Of a DNA stretch of 46,100 nt, positions 17,746-26,116 are shown in pieces. The translations under genes were made by a program, and so were the position numbers. The notes under the pieces are model-generated. The model was not told where the DNA came from. It did no database searches and was given only the letters and a program-made list of their open reading frames with translations. This DNA comes from Pseudomonadota bacterium (GTDB taxonomy: Bacteria; Pseudomonadota; Gammaproteobacteria; Acidiferrobacterales; UBA6901): NCBI GenBank assembly GCA_021783175.1, contig JAJXUF010000017.1, forward strand, positions 1 to 46,100, written 5' to 3'. Numbering within the stretch: the stretch's first letter is position 1; each line of letters starts with the position of its first letter.

Positions 17746-18630
17746 GTGTCCGCAAGAATCGTCAACCTAAAAGTGCGGTCAGCCGCTGCCAGCGCGATGG
17801 ATGATCGTCCACCAGCGTCGACCACCGCCGTCGGCCCCAGGTCTCGTCGCCGCGGGAGAAGTGGCGATCTAGTCATGCGAGTTGCGCTTCCGGTAATCAC
17901 ATTCGGTATCGTGTTGCTGGTGTGGACGGAATTGCAGGCGCACGTCGCACCAAATCTGCCGACGCCTGCGGCAGTCGCGTCGCGCGCGGTGACTGTCTTC
18001 TCCCACCCATTCCGCGATGCCGGACCCAACGACAAAGGAATTGGTTGGCAATTGCTGTATTCGCTTGGCCGAGTGCTCGCGGGGTTCGGTCTGGCGGTGG
18101 TGGTGGGAGTTCCGGTCGGAATTCTCATGGGCATGAGCCGGATCTTCAACGCCGCCTGGCAACCGCTGGTGCAGATACTGCGACCGGTAAGCCCCTTGGC
18201 CTGGCTGCCCATCGGGTTGCTGGTGTTCAAGGCAGTCGATCCGTCGGCGATTTTCGTGATCTTCATCACGTGTATCTGGCCAACGGTGATCAATACCGCC
18301 GCTGGTGTTCGCGCGATTCCGCAGGACTACTTGAACGTGGCGCGCGTGCTTCGTCTAAGGCCTTTCGAGGTGGCCTACAGGATCATCCTGCCGGCCATCC
18401 GCCCCTACATCATCACCGGCATGCGCTTGTCTCTGAGTATCGCCTGGATGGTGATTGTTGCAGCGGAAATGCTCACCGGCGGCATCGGTATCGGATTTTA
18501 CGTGTGGGACGAATGGAACAACCTGAACGTGTCATCGATCATCGTGGCAATTGTGGTCATCGGTATCGTGGGTATTGTGCTGGAAGCGATCATGATCGCC
18601 ATCCAGCGGCGCTTCGACTACGGCCATTGA
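17746..18630 (+). CDS. nrtB: Nitrate ABC transporter permease
   Basis: 294 residues starting at a GTG with AGGAGG just upstream. About six membrane helices, the BPD-type inner-membrane loop (LNVARVLRLRPFEVAYRIIL followed by LPAIRPYIITGMRLSL) and the NrtB/SsuC/TauC family C-terminus (VWDEWNNLNVSSIIVAIVVI). It forms the membrane channel of the NrtABD transporter with the flanking gene products. The gene follows nrtA by about 22 bases and precedes nrtD by 13, in one operon. The first 40 residues are a poorly conserved cytoplasmic extension. Confidence 0.92.
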   Translation: MSARIVNLKVRSAAASAMDDRPPASTTAVGPRSRRRGRSGDLVMRVALPVITFGIVLLVWTELQAHVAPNLPTPAAVASRAVTVFSHPFRDAGPNDKGIGWQLLYSLGRVLAGFGLAVVVGVPVGILMGMSRIFNAAWQPLVQILRPVSPLAWLPIGLLVFKAVDPSAIFVIFITCIWPTVINTAAGVRAIPQDYLNVARVLRLRPFEVAYRIILPAIRPYIITGMRLSLSIAWMVIVAAEMLTGGIGIGFYVWDEWNNLNVSSIIVAIVVIGIVGIVLEAIMIAIQRRFDYGH

Positions 18631-18643
18631 ATACGGAGAAGCC

Positions 18644-19435
18644 ATGAAGAATTACCTGAGTTTTGAAAGGATCGGCGTTGAGTTCAACGGCGCATCTGGG
18701 TCGTTCCGAGCCCTGCGTGAGGTAAATCTGCGTATCGATCGCGGAGAGTTCGTTTCGATTCTGGGTCACTCGGGCTGCGGCAAATCGACGCTACTCAACA
18801 TTGCAGCAGGCCTGCTTCGGGCGACCGAGGGGGTGGTGCTGCTGGACGGGCGCGAGGTGGTCGATCCCGGGCCGGATCGCGCCGTAGTATTCCAGAATCA
18901 CTCCTTGTTGCCGTGGCTTACCGCATACGAAAACGTGGCGCTTGCTGTTGACAAGGTCTTCGGGCGGCGCAAGTCAAAAGGGGATCGCCACGAGTGGATC
19001 ATGCATAACCTGGAGCTGGTGCGCATGATGCCAGCTGCCGGCAAGCGGCCGCACGAACTTTCTGGCGGTATGAAACAGCGTGTGGGAATTGCGCGTGCGC
19101 TCGCAATGGAGCCCAAGGTGCTGCTCATGGACGAACCCTTCGGCGCGCTCGACGCGTTGACGCGCGCGAGCCTTCAGGACGCATTAATGGAAATTCATGG
19201 GCGTCTCGGCAACACCGTTCTCATGATTACGCATGATGTTGACGAAGCGGTACTTCTGTCCGACCGGGTTGTAATGATGACCAATGGTCCGGATGCGACG
19301 ATCGGCGAAGTACTCGGCGTAAATCTGACACGCCCGCGCAATCGCCTGGCATTGGCGGAAGAAGTGGAATACGTGCGTACCCGCGCCTCCATTCTGCGTT
19401 TCCTTTACGAAAATCAGGGGGCTGCGGCAGCCTGA
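18644..19435 (+). CDS. nrtD: Nitrate ABC transporter ATP-binding protein
   Basis: 263 residues: Walker A GHSGCGKSTLLNIAAG, Q-loop FQNHSLLPWLTAYENV, signature LSGGMKQRVGIARALAM, Walker B VLLMDEPFGALDALT and H-loop ITHDVDEAVLLSDRV. This matches the NrtD/SsuB/TauB group. It lacks the substrate-binding extension that distinguishes NrtC, so the transporter would be NrtA plus NrtB plus an NrtD homodimer. It is followed after about 29 bases by nirB. Confidence 0.92.
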   Translation: MKNYLSFERIGVEFNGASGSFRALREVNLRIDRGEFVSILGHSGCGKSTLLNIAAGLLRATEGVVLLDGREVVDPGPDRAVVFQNHSLLPWLTAYENVALAVDKVFGRRKSKGDRHEWIMHNLELVRMMPAAGKRPHELSGGMKQRVGIARALAMEPKVLLMDEPFGALDALTRASLQDALMEIHGRLGNTVLMITHDVDEAVLLSDRVVMMTNGPDATIGEVLGVNLTRPRNRLALAEEVEYVRTRASILRFLYENQGAAAA

Positions 19436-19464
19436 CCTATGGACAGGAAACTCAAGGTGAACTC

Positions 19465-21903
19465 ATGAAAGAAAAACTTGTACTGGTTGGAAATGGCATG
19501 GCTGGAATGCGCATGATCGAGGAGCTGCTGAAGATCACTCCTGACATGTATGACATCACCGTTTTCGGTGCAGAGCCGCACGGTAACTACAATCGCATAC
19601 TTTTGTCTCCAGTTCTCACGGGCGAGAAGAAATTTTCTGACATCCTGTTGAATGACGTGGACTGGTATGCGGCAAGCGGAATAACGCTGCATGCTGGAAA
19701 GGAAGTGCAGCGCATCGAGCGCGGTGCGCGCAAAGTAGTTGCCATGGATGGCGCCACCGCCCCATATGACCGTTTGGTGGTTGCTACCGGATCGACACCT
19801 GTCGTTCTGCCCGTCCCGGGAAGGGAGCTTCATGGCGTTTTAACCTTTCGCGACATCCGCGACGTGGATGCCATGCTCAGCGCTGCACGTGAATACAAGC
19901 GTGCCGTGGTAATCGGCGGCGGCCTGCTCGGTCTTGAGGCGGCCAACGGCCTGCTGCGCCAGGGAATGCAAGTCACCGTGGTGCATCTCGTTGACACGCT
20001 CATGGAAAGGCAGCTCGATCCGGCCGCGGCCAAGCTGCTAAAGGCAACTTTGCAGGAACGCGGTTTGCAATTTGTCATGCCGGCGCAGACTGAAGCCATA
20101 ATGGGTGATACGCGGGTGCGTGGGGTTCGCCTCGGTGACGGCACTGAAATCGAGACCGATCTCGTGATCATGGCGGTCGGCATCCGGCCGAACGTAGCCC
20201 TGGCCAGGGGTGCCGGCCTGTACTGCGAGCGCGGCGTGGTGGTGAGCGACACCATGCAAACCTTTGACCCGCGCATCTATGCGCTGGGCGAGTGTGTACA
20301 GCATCGTGGTCAGACATACGGGCTAGTTGCCCCCCTGTTTGAGCAGGCCAAGGTGTGCGCCAATCACCTGGCCGAACTCGGCTTTGCGCGATATGCCGGT
20401 TCGATGAGTTCCACCAAGCTCAAAGTGACCGGCGTCGAACTCTTCTCTGCTGGCGAGTTTCAGGGTGGCGAGGGATGCGAGGAAATCGTCCTCAAGGATG
20501 CTGGCCGCGGCATCTACAAGAAGGTGGTGCTGCGTGACAATCGCATTCGCGGGGCAGTGATGTATGGCGACACCCTGGACGGCGCCTGGTATTTTCAGAT
20601 GATGCGCGACGACACTGATGTGGAAGGTCTGCGCGACAAGCTGCTGTTTGGCCAGGCGCATCTCGGGGATGTGGGGCACGGGGATATCAAGAGCCGCGTC
20701 GCATCGATGCCGGATGGCACCGAGATTTGCGGCTGCAATGGGGTGTGCAAGGGAACCATCATCAAGTCGATCAGCGACAAGAAGCTGTTTACCCTGGAAG
20801 AGGTTCGAGCACACACCAAGGCATCAAGTTCCTGCGGTTCCTGCACGGGCCTGGTCGAGGCGCTGCTCGCTGCCACACTGGGCGGTGATTATTCGGTGAC
20901 GCCGAAGAAGAAGCCGCTTTGCGCCTGTACTGACCACTCGCATGACGAGATTCGCGGCGCGATTCGCGATCTCGAACTCAAGAGCATTTCTGCCGTGATC
21001 CGTCGGCTCGAATGGAAAACTCCGGACGGCTGCAACAAATGTCGGCCGGCGCTCAACTTCTATTTGCTGACTGCATGGCCGGGAGAATACGTCGATGATG
21101 CCCAGGCGCGGTTTATCAACGAGCGCGTGCACGCGAATATTCAGAAAGACGGCAGCTACTCGGTAGTGCCGCGCATTTGGGGCGGTGAAACCACGCCGGC
21201 ACAGCTCAAAGCCATCGCCGAAATCGCGGAGAAATACCGCGTGCCAACAGTGCATATTACCGGGGGGCAGCGTATCGACATGCTGGGAGTGAAAAAGGAG
21301 GATCTGCCGGCGATGTGGAGTGACCTGTCGGCGGCCGGATTCGTGTCAGGGCACGCCTATGGCAAGGCGATACGTACCGTTAAGACCTGCGTGGGTCGCA
21401 GCTGGTGCCGATTCGGCACCCAGGACTCCACCGCCATGGGCATTGATCTCGAAAAGATGACGTGGGGTTCGTGGATGCCGCACAAGGTCAAACTTGCGGT
21501 GTCGGGATGTCCGCGTAACTGTGCCGAGGCAACCATCAAGGATTTTGGAGTGGTATGCGTCGATTCGGGCTATGAATTGCATGTCGGCGGAAACGGCGGG
21601 GTGAAAGTGCGTGCCACAGATTTCCTGTGCAGCGTCAAGACACCGCAAGAGGTGCTCGAATACTGTGCTGCCTTCCTGCAAGTTTACCGCGAGGAGGCAC
21701 ACTACCTGGAGCGGACGGCACCCTGGGTTGAGCGCGTTGGCCTGGCCTACGTGAAGCAGCGGGTGGCGGAGGATGCGGATGGCCGCAAGGCGCTGGCCGA
21801 GCGTTTCCGTTACTCGCAGCAGTTTGCCCAGATCGATCCGTGGGCCGAACGGGCGCGGGGTGTGGATCGGCATGAATTTGTCCCGCTCAAGCTTGTTGGC
21901 TAA
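19465..21903 (+). CDS. nirB: Assimilatory NAD(P)H-nitrite reductase, large subunit
   Basis: 812 residues. An FAD/NAD(P) oxidoreductase module opens with GNGMAGMRMIEEL, with a second nucleotide-binding site at VVIGGGLLGLEAANGLL. A BFD-type [2Fe-2S] domain is at about 420-465 (CGCNGVCKGTI, CGSCTG), with a further Cys-rich segment to about 525 (CACTD, CNKCRPAL). The sulfite/nitrite reductase half-domains follow, with the [4Fe-4S]-sirohaem cysteines at about 641-685 (TCVGRSWCRFG and SGCPRNCAEA). It catalyses six-electron reduction of nitrite to ammonium in the cytoplasm with the small subunit encoded next. No sirohaem synthase gene is in this window. Confidence 0.95.
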   Translation: MKEKLVLVGNGMAGMRMIEELLKITPDMYDITVFGAEPHGNYNRILLSPVLTGEKKFSDILLNDVDWYAASGITLHAGKEVQRIERGARKVVAMDGATAPYDRLVVATGSTPVVLPVPGRELHGVLTFRDIRDVDAMLSAAREYKRAVVIGGGLLGLEAANGLLRQGMQVTVVHLVDTLMERQLDPAAAKLLKATLQERGLQFVMPAQTEAIMGDTRVRGVRLGDGTEIETDLVIMAVGIRPNVALARGAGLYCERGVVVSDTMQTFDPRIYALGECVQHRGQTYGLVAPLFEQAKVCANHLAELGFARYAGSMSSTKLKVTGVELFSAGEFQGGEGCEEIVLKDAGRGIYKKVVLRDNRIRGAVMYGDTLDGAWYFQMMRDDTDVEGLRDKLLFGQAHLGDVGHGDIKSRVASMPDGTEICGCNGVCKGTIIKSISDKKLFTLEEVRAHTKASSSCGSCTGLVEALLAATLGGDYSVTPKKKPLCACTDHSHDEIRGAIRDLELKSISAVIRRLEWKTPDGCNKCRPALNFYLLTAWPGEYVDDAQARFINERVHANIQKDGSYSVVPRIWGGETTPAQLKAIAEIAEKYRVPTVHITGGQRIDMLGVKKEDLPAMWSDLSAAGFVSGHAYGKAIRTVKTCVGRSWCRFGTQDSTAMGIDLEKMTWGSWMPHKVKLAVSGCPRNCAEATIKDFGVVCVDSGYELHVGGNGGVKVRATDFLCSVKTPQEVLEYCAAFLQVYREEAHYLERTAPWVERVGLAYVKQRVAEDADGRKALAERFRYSQQFAQIDPWAERARGVDRHEFVPLKLVG

Positions 21904-22046
21904 AGGATTTCGGGCAAGCGCTCGCTCGGGCGCTGTGAATTCCAATATGCGTCAAGCGCACGAGTAGAACCTTCGCGCTGGACCGCCTTGCAGCGGGCCG
22001 GCGCAGGAAGAGACCAATTCCGGCAAAGAATTAAAGGAGGCAGACA

Positions 22047-22418
22047 GTGCTAGCTGCAAACAGTGCAATGAAGACAACTGTAGACTGGATTGAAATCGGC
22101 GCGCTTGAGGAAATCCCGCGCCAGGGCGCCCGGGTGATCAGATGTGGTAGCGGGGATATCGCTGTATTCCGCACCGTCAGCGATGAGGTCTTTGCCTTGC
22201 GTGACCGCTGTCCGCACAAGGGCGGTCCGCTCTCCCAAGGCATCGTTCATGGACGCATGGTCGCCTGCCCGCTGCACGACTGGAAGATTCATCTGGACAG
22301 CGGTCTGGCGGCTGCTCCAGATGAGGGTTGCGCCGCCCGCTATCCGGTGCGGGTCGAAAATGGTCGCGTATTTCTGTCGCTTACGCCGGACGCAAGCGGT
22401 GCAATAGCGGTACTCTGA
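22047..22418 (+). CDS. nirD: Nitrite reductase small subunit, Rieske type
   Basis: 123 residues from a GTG at 22047, chosen because AAAGGAGG ends 6 bases upstream; an internal ATG at 22068 is too far from it. The Rieske-type cluster ligands are present as CPHKGG and CPLHDWKIH, in a single small domain. NirD pairs with NirB and in many bacteria lacks the cluster ligands, so their retention here is notable. It sits 143 bases after nirB and 5 bases before the nasA start. Confidence 0.92.
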   Translation: MLAANSAMKTTVDWIEIGALEEIPRQGARVIRCGSGDIAVFRTVSDEVFALRDRCPHKGGPLSQGIVHGRMVACPLHDWKIHLDSGLAAAPDEGCAARYPVRVENGRVFLSLTPDASGAIAVL

Positions 22419-22423
22419 AGCCG

Positions 22424-25138
22424 GTGATACCCCAGTTGCAGCAAGCCGCGATGCGCTCTCCTATGGGTTCAGACGAAGTTCGCACTATATGTCCCTATTG
22501 TGGCGTCGGCTGCGGCGTTATCGCACGCGTGGAAAAAAACGGGGCAATAGCGGTGCGTGGCGACCCTGATCATCCTGCCAACCGTGGCCGCCTCTGCTCG
22601 AAAGGTGCAGCACTGGCCGATACTCTCGATGGCATGCCGCGACTGCTCTATCCGGAGGTGGCTGGTGAGCGTGTCCATTGGGACATGGCGCTAGATACGG
22701 TAGCGAATGGCATACGCGATTCCCTGGTCAAATACGGCGCGGATTCCGTCGCTTTCTACGTTTCTGGGCAGCTGCTAACTGAAGACTACTACGTCGCCAA
22801 CAAGCTGATGAAAGGCTTTTTGGGCAGCGCCAACATTGATACCAACTCACGCTTATGCATGGCGTCCGCGGTAGCAGGCCACAAGCGCGCATTTGGTGCC
22901 GACAGCGTGCCCGGTTGCTACGAAGATATCGAGCGCGCGCAACTCATCGTGTTGGTTGGTTCCAACGCGGCCTGGTGTCATCCGGTCTTGTATCAGCGCA
23001 TTGTCGAAGCGAAACGCTTACATTCCGGCCTGCGGGTGGTGGTAATCGATCCGCGCCGGACCGCCACTGCGGATGTCGCCGATCTGCACTTGGCGCTCAA
23101 ACCGGGAACGGATGTGACGCTCTTCAACGGATTGCTGATGTGGCTTTACGACCGCGGTGAATCCCATGCCCTGTTCGTGGACGACCATACGGAAGGCGTT
23201 GAAGAGGCGCTGGCCACGGCGCGAGCCAGTGCGCCGGACGTCGATAGGGTATCTGCAAGTTGCGGCCTTGCCGCCGGCCAGGTAGTCCAATTCTTTGAAC
23301 TGTTCTCGCGAAATGAGCGCACTGTGACCCTGTTTTCCCAGGGCGTGAATCAGTCTTCAAGTGGTAGCGACAAGGTCAACGCCATTATCAACTGTCACCT
23401 GCTCACCGGACGCATCGGGCGTCCGGGTATGGGCCCGTTTTCGCTCACCGGGCAGCCGAACGCCATGGGAGGGCGCGAGGTTGGAGGCCTTGCCAACCAG
23501 TTGGCTGCGCATCTCGATCTCGAATATCCGTCGCATCGCGCGCTGGTGCAGCAATTCTGGAGGGCACCGAACATCGCTGCCGAGCCAGGGTTGAAGGCGG
23601 TCGAGCTGTTCCGGGCCGTGGAGGAGGGTCGTATCAAGCTGCTTTGGATCATAGCCACCAACCCGGCAGTCAGCCTGCCGGACGCAGGTCAGGTGCGCCG
23701 TGCTCTGGCGAAGTGCCCCACGGTTATCGTTTCGGATTGCGTGCGTCATACGGACACGGCACGATTTGCTCATGTGCTGTTGCCGGCGCAGGCCTGGGGC
23801 GAGAAGGAGGGTACGGTCACCAACTCAGAGCGACGAATTTCACGCCAGCGCCGATTTCTGCCGGCTGCAGGCGAGGCGAGGCCAGACTGGTGGATGCTGG
23901 CGGAGGCCGCGAGGCGCATGGGGTATCGTGAAGCTTTTGATTACCCCAATGCGGCTGCAGTATTCCGCGAACACGCCGCCCTGTCTGCCCTGGACAACGA
24001 TGGTACGCGCGATTTCGATCTCTCCGGTCTTGTCGGCATGAGTGACGGAGAATACTCGGATATGCGGCCGCTGCAGTGGCCGGTCACCCGAAACAATCCA
24101 AGCGGAACTGCACGGCTTTTCAGTGACGGCGGATTCTTTACCCCGAGCGGGCGCGCACGCTTCATTGCGGTAACGCCACATCCGCCCGCCCATCTCCCTG
24201 ATGCGCAATACCCCCTTGTTCTCAATACCGGTCGGGTACGCGACCACTGGCATACGCTGACTCGCACCGGATATTCGGCGCGACTTGCGGCCCATACGAT
24301 AGAGCCATATGTGGAAATTCATCCGCACGATGCAGCAGTGCACGGGCTGGTCGAGGGAACGCTCGCAAGCATTGAATCAAGATGGGGTAAAGCGGCCGCG
24401 CGAGTACGGGTGAACGAAGAAATGCGCTCAGGCATGGTATTTGTTCCGATGCACTGGAATGATGAATTCACCAGCGGGGGTTGCATAGATGCGGTTGTCA
24501 ATCCGGCCACCGATCCAATTTCCGGAGAGCCGGAATTCAAGCACACGCCGGTCCGTGCGACGCCTCTTCTTCCGGCCTGGTACGGCTTCCTGTTGTCACG
24601 GCGCCGCGTTACGCCGGTCAATGCAACGTACTGGGCCGTGTCCCGCGGCGCAGGCCTGTGGCGCTATGAGTTAGCCGGCGACGCGCTACCTGCTGACTGG
24701 GCCAGCACAGCACGCGCTCTTCTATGCGCGGCAGACGAGAAGATCGAGTGGATCGAATATTTTGACACGGCGACACGCCGCTACCGGGCAGCACGTCTCG
24801 CCGCCGGCAGGCTCGAAAGTTGCATCTTTATTGGCCCTGACTCCGTCTTGCCTCCCCGAGACTGGCTTGCCTCGCTGCTCGCGAAGGGCGTACTGGATTC
24901 GGCGACCCGTGCAAGCCTGCTTGCGGGGACTCCTTTGAACGGTGTAGCCGATTGCGGTCGCCAGATTTGTGCCTGTTTCGGTGTCGGGGAAAATACGATC
25001 AGGTCGGCAATGGCTGACGGCTGCGTGAGTGTCCGCGCTGTTGGTCAGCGACTGAAAGCCGGTACTAACTGCGGGTCCTGTGTGCCCGAGATCCGGGCGC
25101 TTCTCGGTAGCAATGGCTACGCGGAGGAATCGGTGTAA
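22424..25138 (+). CDS. nasA: Assimilatory nitrate reductase, molybdopterin catalytic subunit
   Basis: 904 residues from the GTG at 22424; ATGs at 22451 and 22463 are alternatives, and all precede the conserved start. An N-terminal [4Fe-4S] motif, CPYCGVGCGV plus GRLCSKG, is followed by the bis-MGD molybdopterin oxidoreductase domain with the putative Mo-ligand Cys near 144 (NSRLCMASAVAG) and motifs NPAVSLPDAGQ, VNQSSSGSDKVNAI and NTGRVRDHWHTLTRTG. The dinucleotide-binding domain follows. The C-terminus is a BFD-like [2Fe-2S] domain (ICACFGVGENTI, then CGSCVPEI), typical of proteobacterial NasA. It reduces nitrate to nitrite in the cytoplasm. The electron donor gene (NasC-type reductase or ferredoxin) is not adjacent. 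Confidence 0.93.
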   Translation: MIPQLQQAAMRSPMGSDEVRTICPYCGVGCGVIARVEKNGAIAVRGDPDHPANRGRLCSKGAALADTLDGMPRLLYPEVAGERVHWDMALDTVANGIRDSLVKYGADSVAFYVSGQLLTEDYYVANKLMKGFLGSANIDTNSRLCMASAVAGHKRAFGADSVPGCYEDIERAQLIVLVGSNAAWCHPVLYQRIVEAKRLHSGLRVVVIDPRRTATADVADLHLALKPGTDVTLFNGLLMWLYDRGESHALFVDDHTEGVEEALATARASAPDVDRVSASCGLAAGQVVQFFELFSRNERTVTLFSQGVNQSSSGSDKVNAIINCHLLTGRIGRPGMGPFSLTGQPNAMGGREVGGLANQLAAHLDLEYPSHRALVQQFWRAPNIAAEPGLKAVELFRAVEEGRIKLLWIIATNPAVSLPDAGQVRRALAKCPTVIVSDCVRHTDTARFAHVLLPAQAWGEKEGTVTNSERRISRQRRFLPAAGEARPDWWMLAEAARRMGYREAFDYPNAAAVFREHAALSALDNDGTRDFDLSGLVGMSDGEYSDMRPLQWPVTRNNPSGTARLFSDGGFFTPSGRARFIAVTPHPPAHLPDAQYPLVLNTGRVRDHWHTLTRTGYSARLAAHTIEPYVEIHPHDAAVHGLVEGTLASIESRWGKAAARVRVNEEMRSGMVFVPMHWNDEFTSGGCIDAVVNPATDPISGEPEFKHTPVRATPLLPAWYGFLLSRRRVTPVNATYWAVSRGAGLWRYELAGDALPADWASTARALLCAADEKIEWIEYFDTATRRYRAARLAAGRLESCIFIGPDSVLPPRDWLASLLAKGVLDSATRASLLAGTPLNGVADCGRQICACFGVGENTIRSAMADGCVSVRAVGQRLKAGTNCGSCVPEIRALLGSNGYAEESV

Positions 25139-25705
25139 GCGAGACCGCGAATTCATCGACCCGAGTCCTTTCTTGCGTGGCTCCGGCTGTTTTCACGGGT
25201 TCCGATACTGCGCAGTCTTATGATGCAGTCGACATTCGCCAATTTTGCGGATTGCCTGATGCGATTCTCACCAATTGCCGTTCCGTCGGGTTCGGCCGCA
25301 GGCAGCCGTACGAATTTCAAGCCCCCAAGTAGGGTGCTGCCACCAATTCAGGTTACCATGGACGCCCGCGGTCTGATTGGGCCGCAGGCCTAACGCCGTT
25401 GGTAACGCCGGTATTGACGGGCGCGACAGTGATCGCAATAAAATTGTCGGCGGAGGATGCTGATCTCGCGGTATCTGAAACCTTGTGGTCAGAATGCTTT
25501 TGGCCGCTTCGCGCTTGGGTCCCGGTAGTAGCCGTTTGTGTCGCAAAGATAGCCAGCGGAAAACCGACAAATGCGAGCCGGTGGCTGAAAGGCGGGGGAA
25601 ATATCCCAATCACTAATCTATAATATTTAAGACAATAACTTGGGTGAGCCCATAACTAAGGAATTAAGTCTTTTAGCTGCAAGATCAACAGGGAGCATTT
25701 TGTAA
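25139..25705. other. Intergenic region after nasA
   Basis: About 570 bases. No convincing gene and no clear terminator after nasA were found. A minus-strand frame (25353-25613, GTG start) begins with a signal-peptide-like stretch, but it has no ribosome-binding site and no recognisable domain. A perfect -10-like TATAAT at 25619-25624 precedes the lipoprotein gene, without a recognisable -35 at normal spacing. Confidence 0.4.
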
Positions 25706-26098
25706 GTGGCTAAACACCGTCTTGTTTCAGTGGTTATTGTCTTGACCCTTGTCCTATCCGCTTGCGGCAGCGGTGGCGGCGGTTCAAGCTCATCTGCGAG
25801 CGTGTCTCACTCCAATTCATTTGTTTCCACCACCCATTCGGTGACAGTGTCCTGGGCGGCAAATGACGAGGTCGGCGTCAATAGTGCAGGCGGCGGCTAC
25901 CAAGTGCTGGTAGACGGAAAACTTATGGCAACTGTTCCTTACGTTTCCGGATCATCGGCGCCGACGTCGACCACAATCACTCTCAGCACGGGCAATTATT
26001 CGGTGACGGTGCGGGCCTTCGCGGCACTTGACCCCCAGGGTGGCAGCAGCGGCAGCTTTAGCGCCCCCTCCCAGGCTATGGTCGTCTCTGTACCGTAG
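25706..26098 (+). CDS. Small lipoprotein with a fibronectin-III-like domain
   Basis: 130 residues starting at GTG, with GGGAG 10 bases upstream. The lipoprotein signal ends in LVLSACGSGGGG (cysteine near residue 20), followed by a Gly/Ser linker and one beta-sandwich domain. Its strands (HSVTVSWAANDEVGV, GYQVLVDGKLMATVP, GNYSVTVRAFAALD) resemble fibronectin type III repeats. It is followed after 18 bases by a secreted subtilase, so it may anchor, guide or be processed by that protease; this is inference. Orthologues cannot be named from sequence alone. Confidence 0.7.
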   Translation: MAKHRLVSVVIVLTLVLSACGSGGGGSSSSASVSHSNSFVSTTHSVTVSWAANDEVGVNSAGGGYQVLVDGKLMATVPYVSGSSAPTSTTITLSTGNYSVTVRAFAALDPQGGSSGSFSAPSQAMVVSVP

Positions 26099-26116
26099 GC
26101 AGGCCCAAAGGTAAAT

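Noticed and set aside
25353..25613. Minus-strand frame with a signal-peptide-like start after nasA
   Set aside because: GTG start without a ribosome-binding site, no recognisable domain and no operon context.
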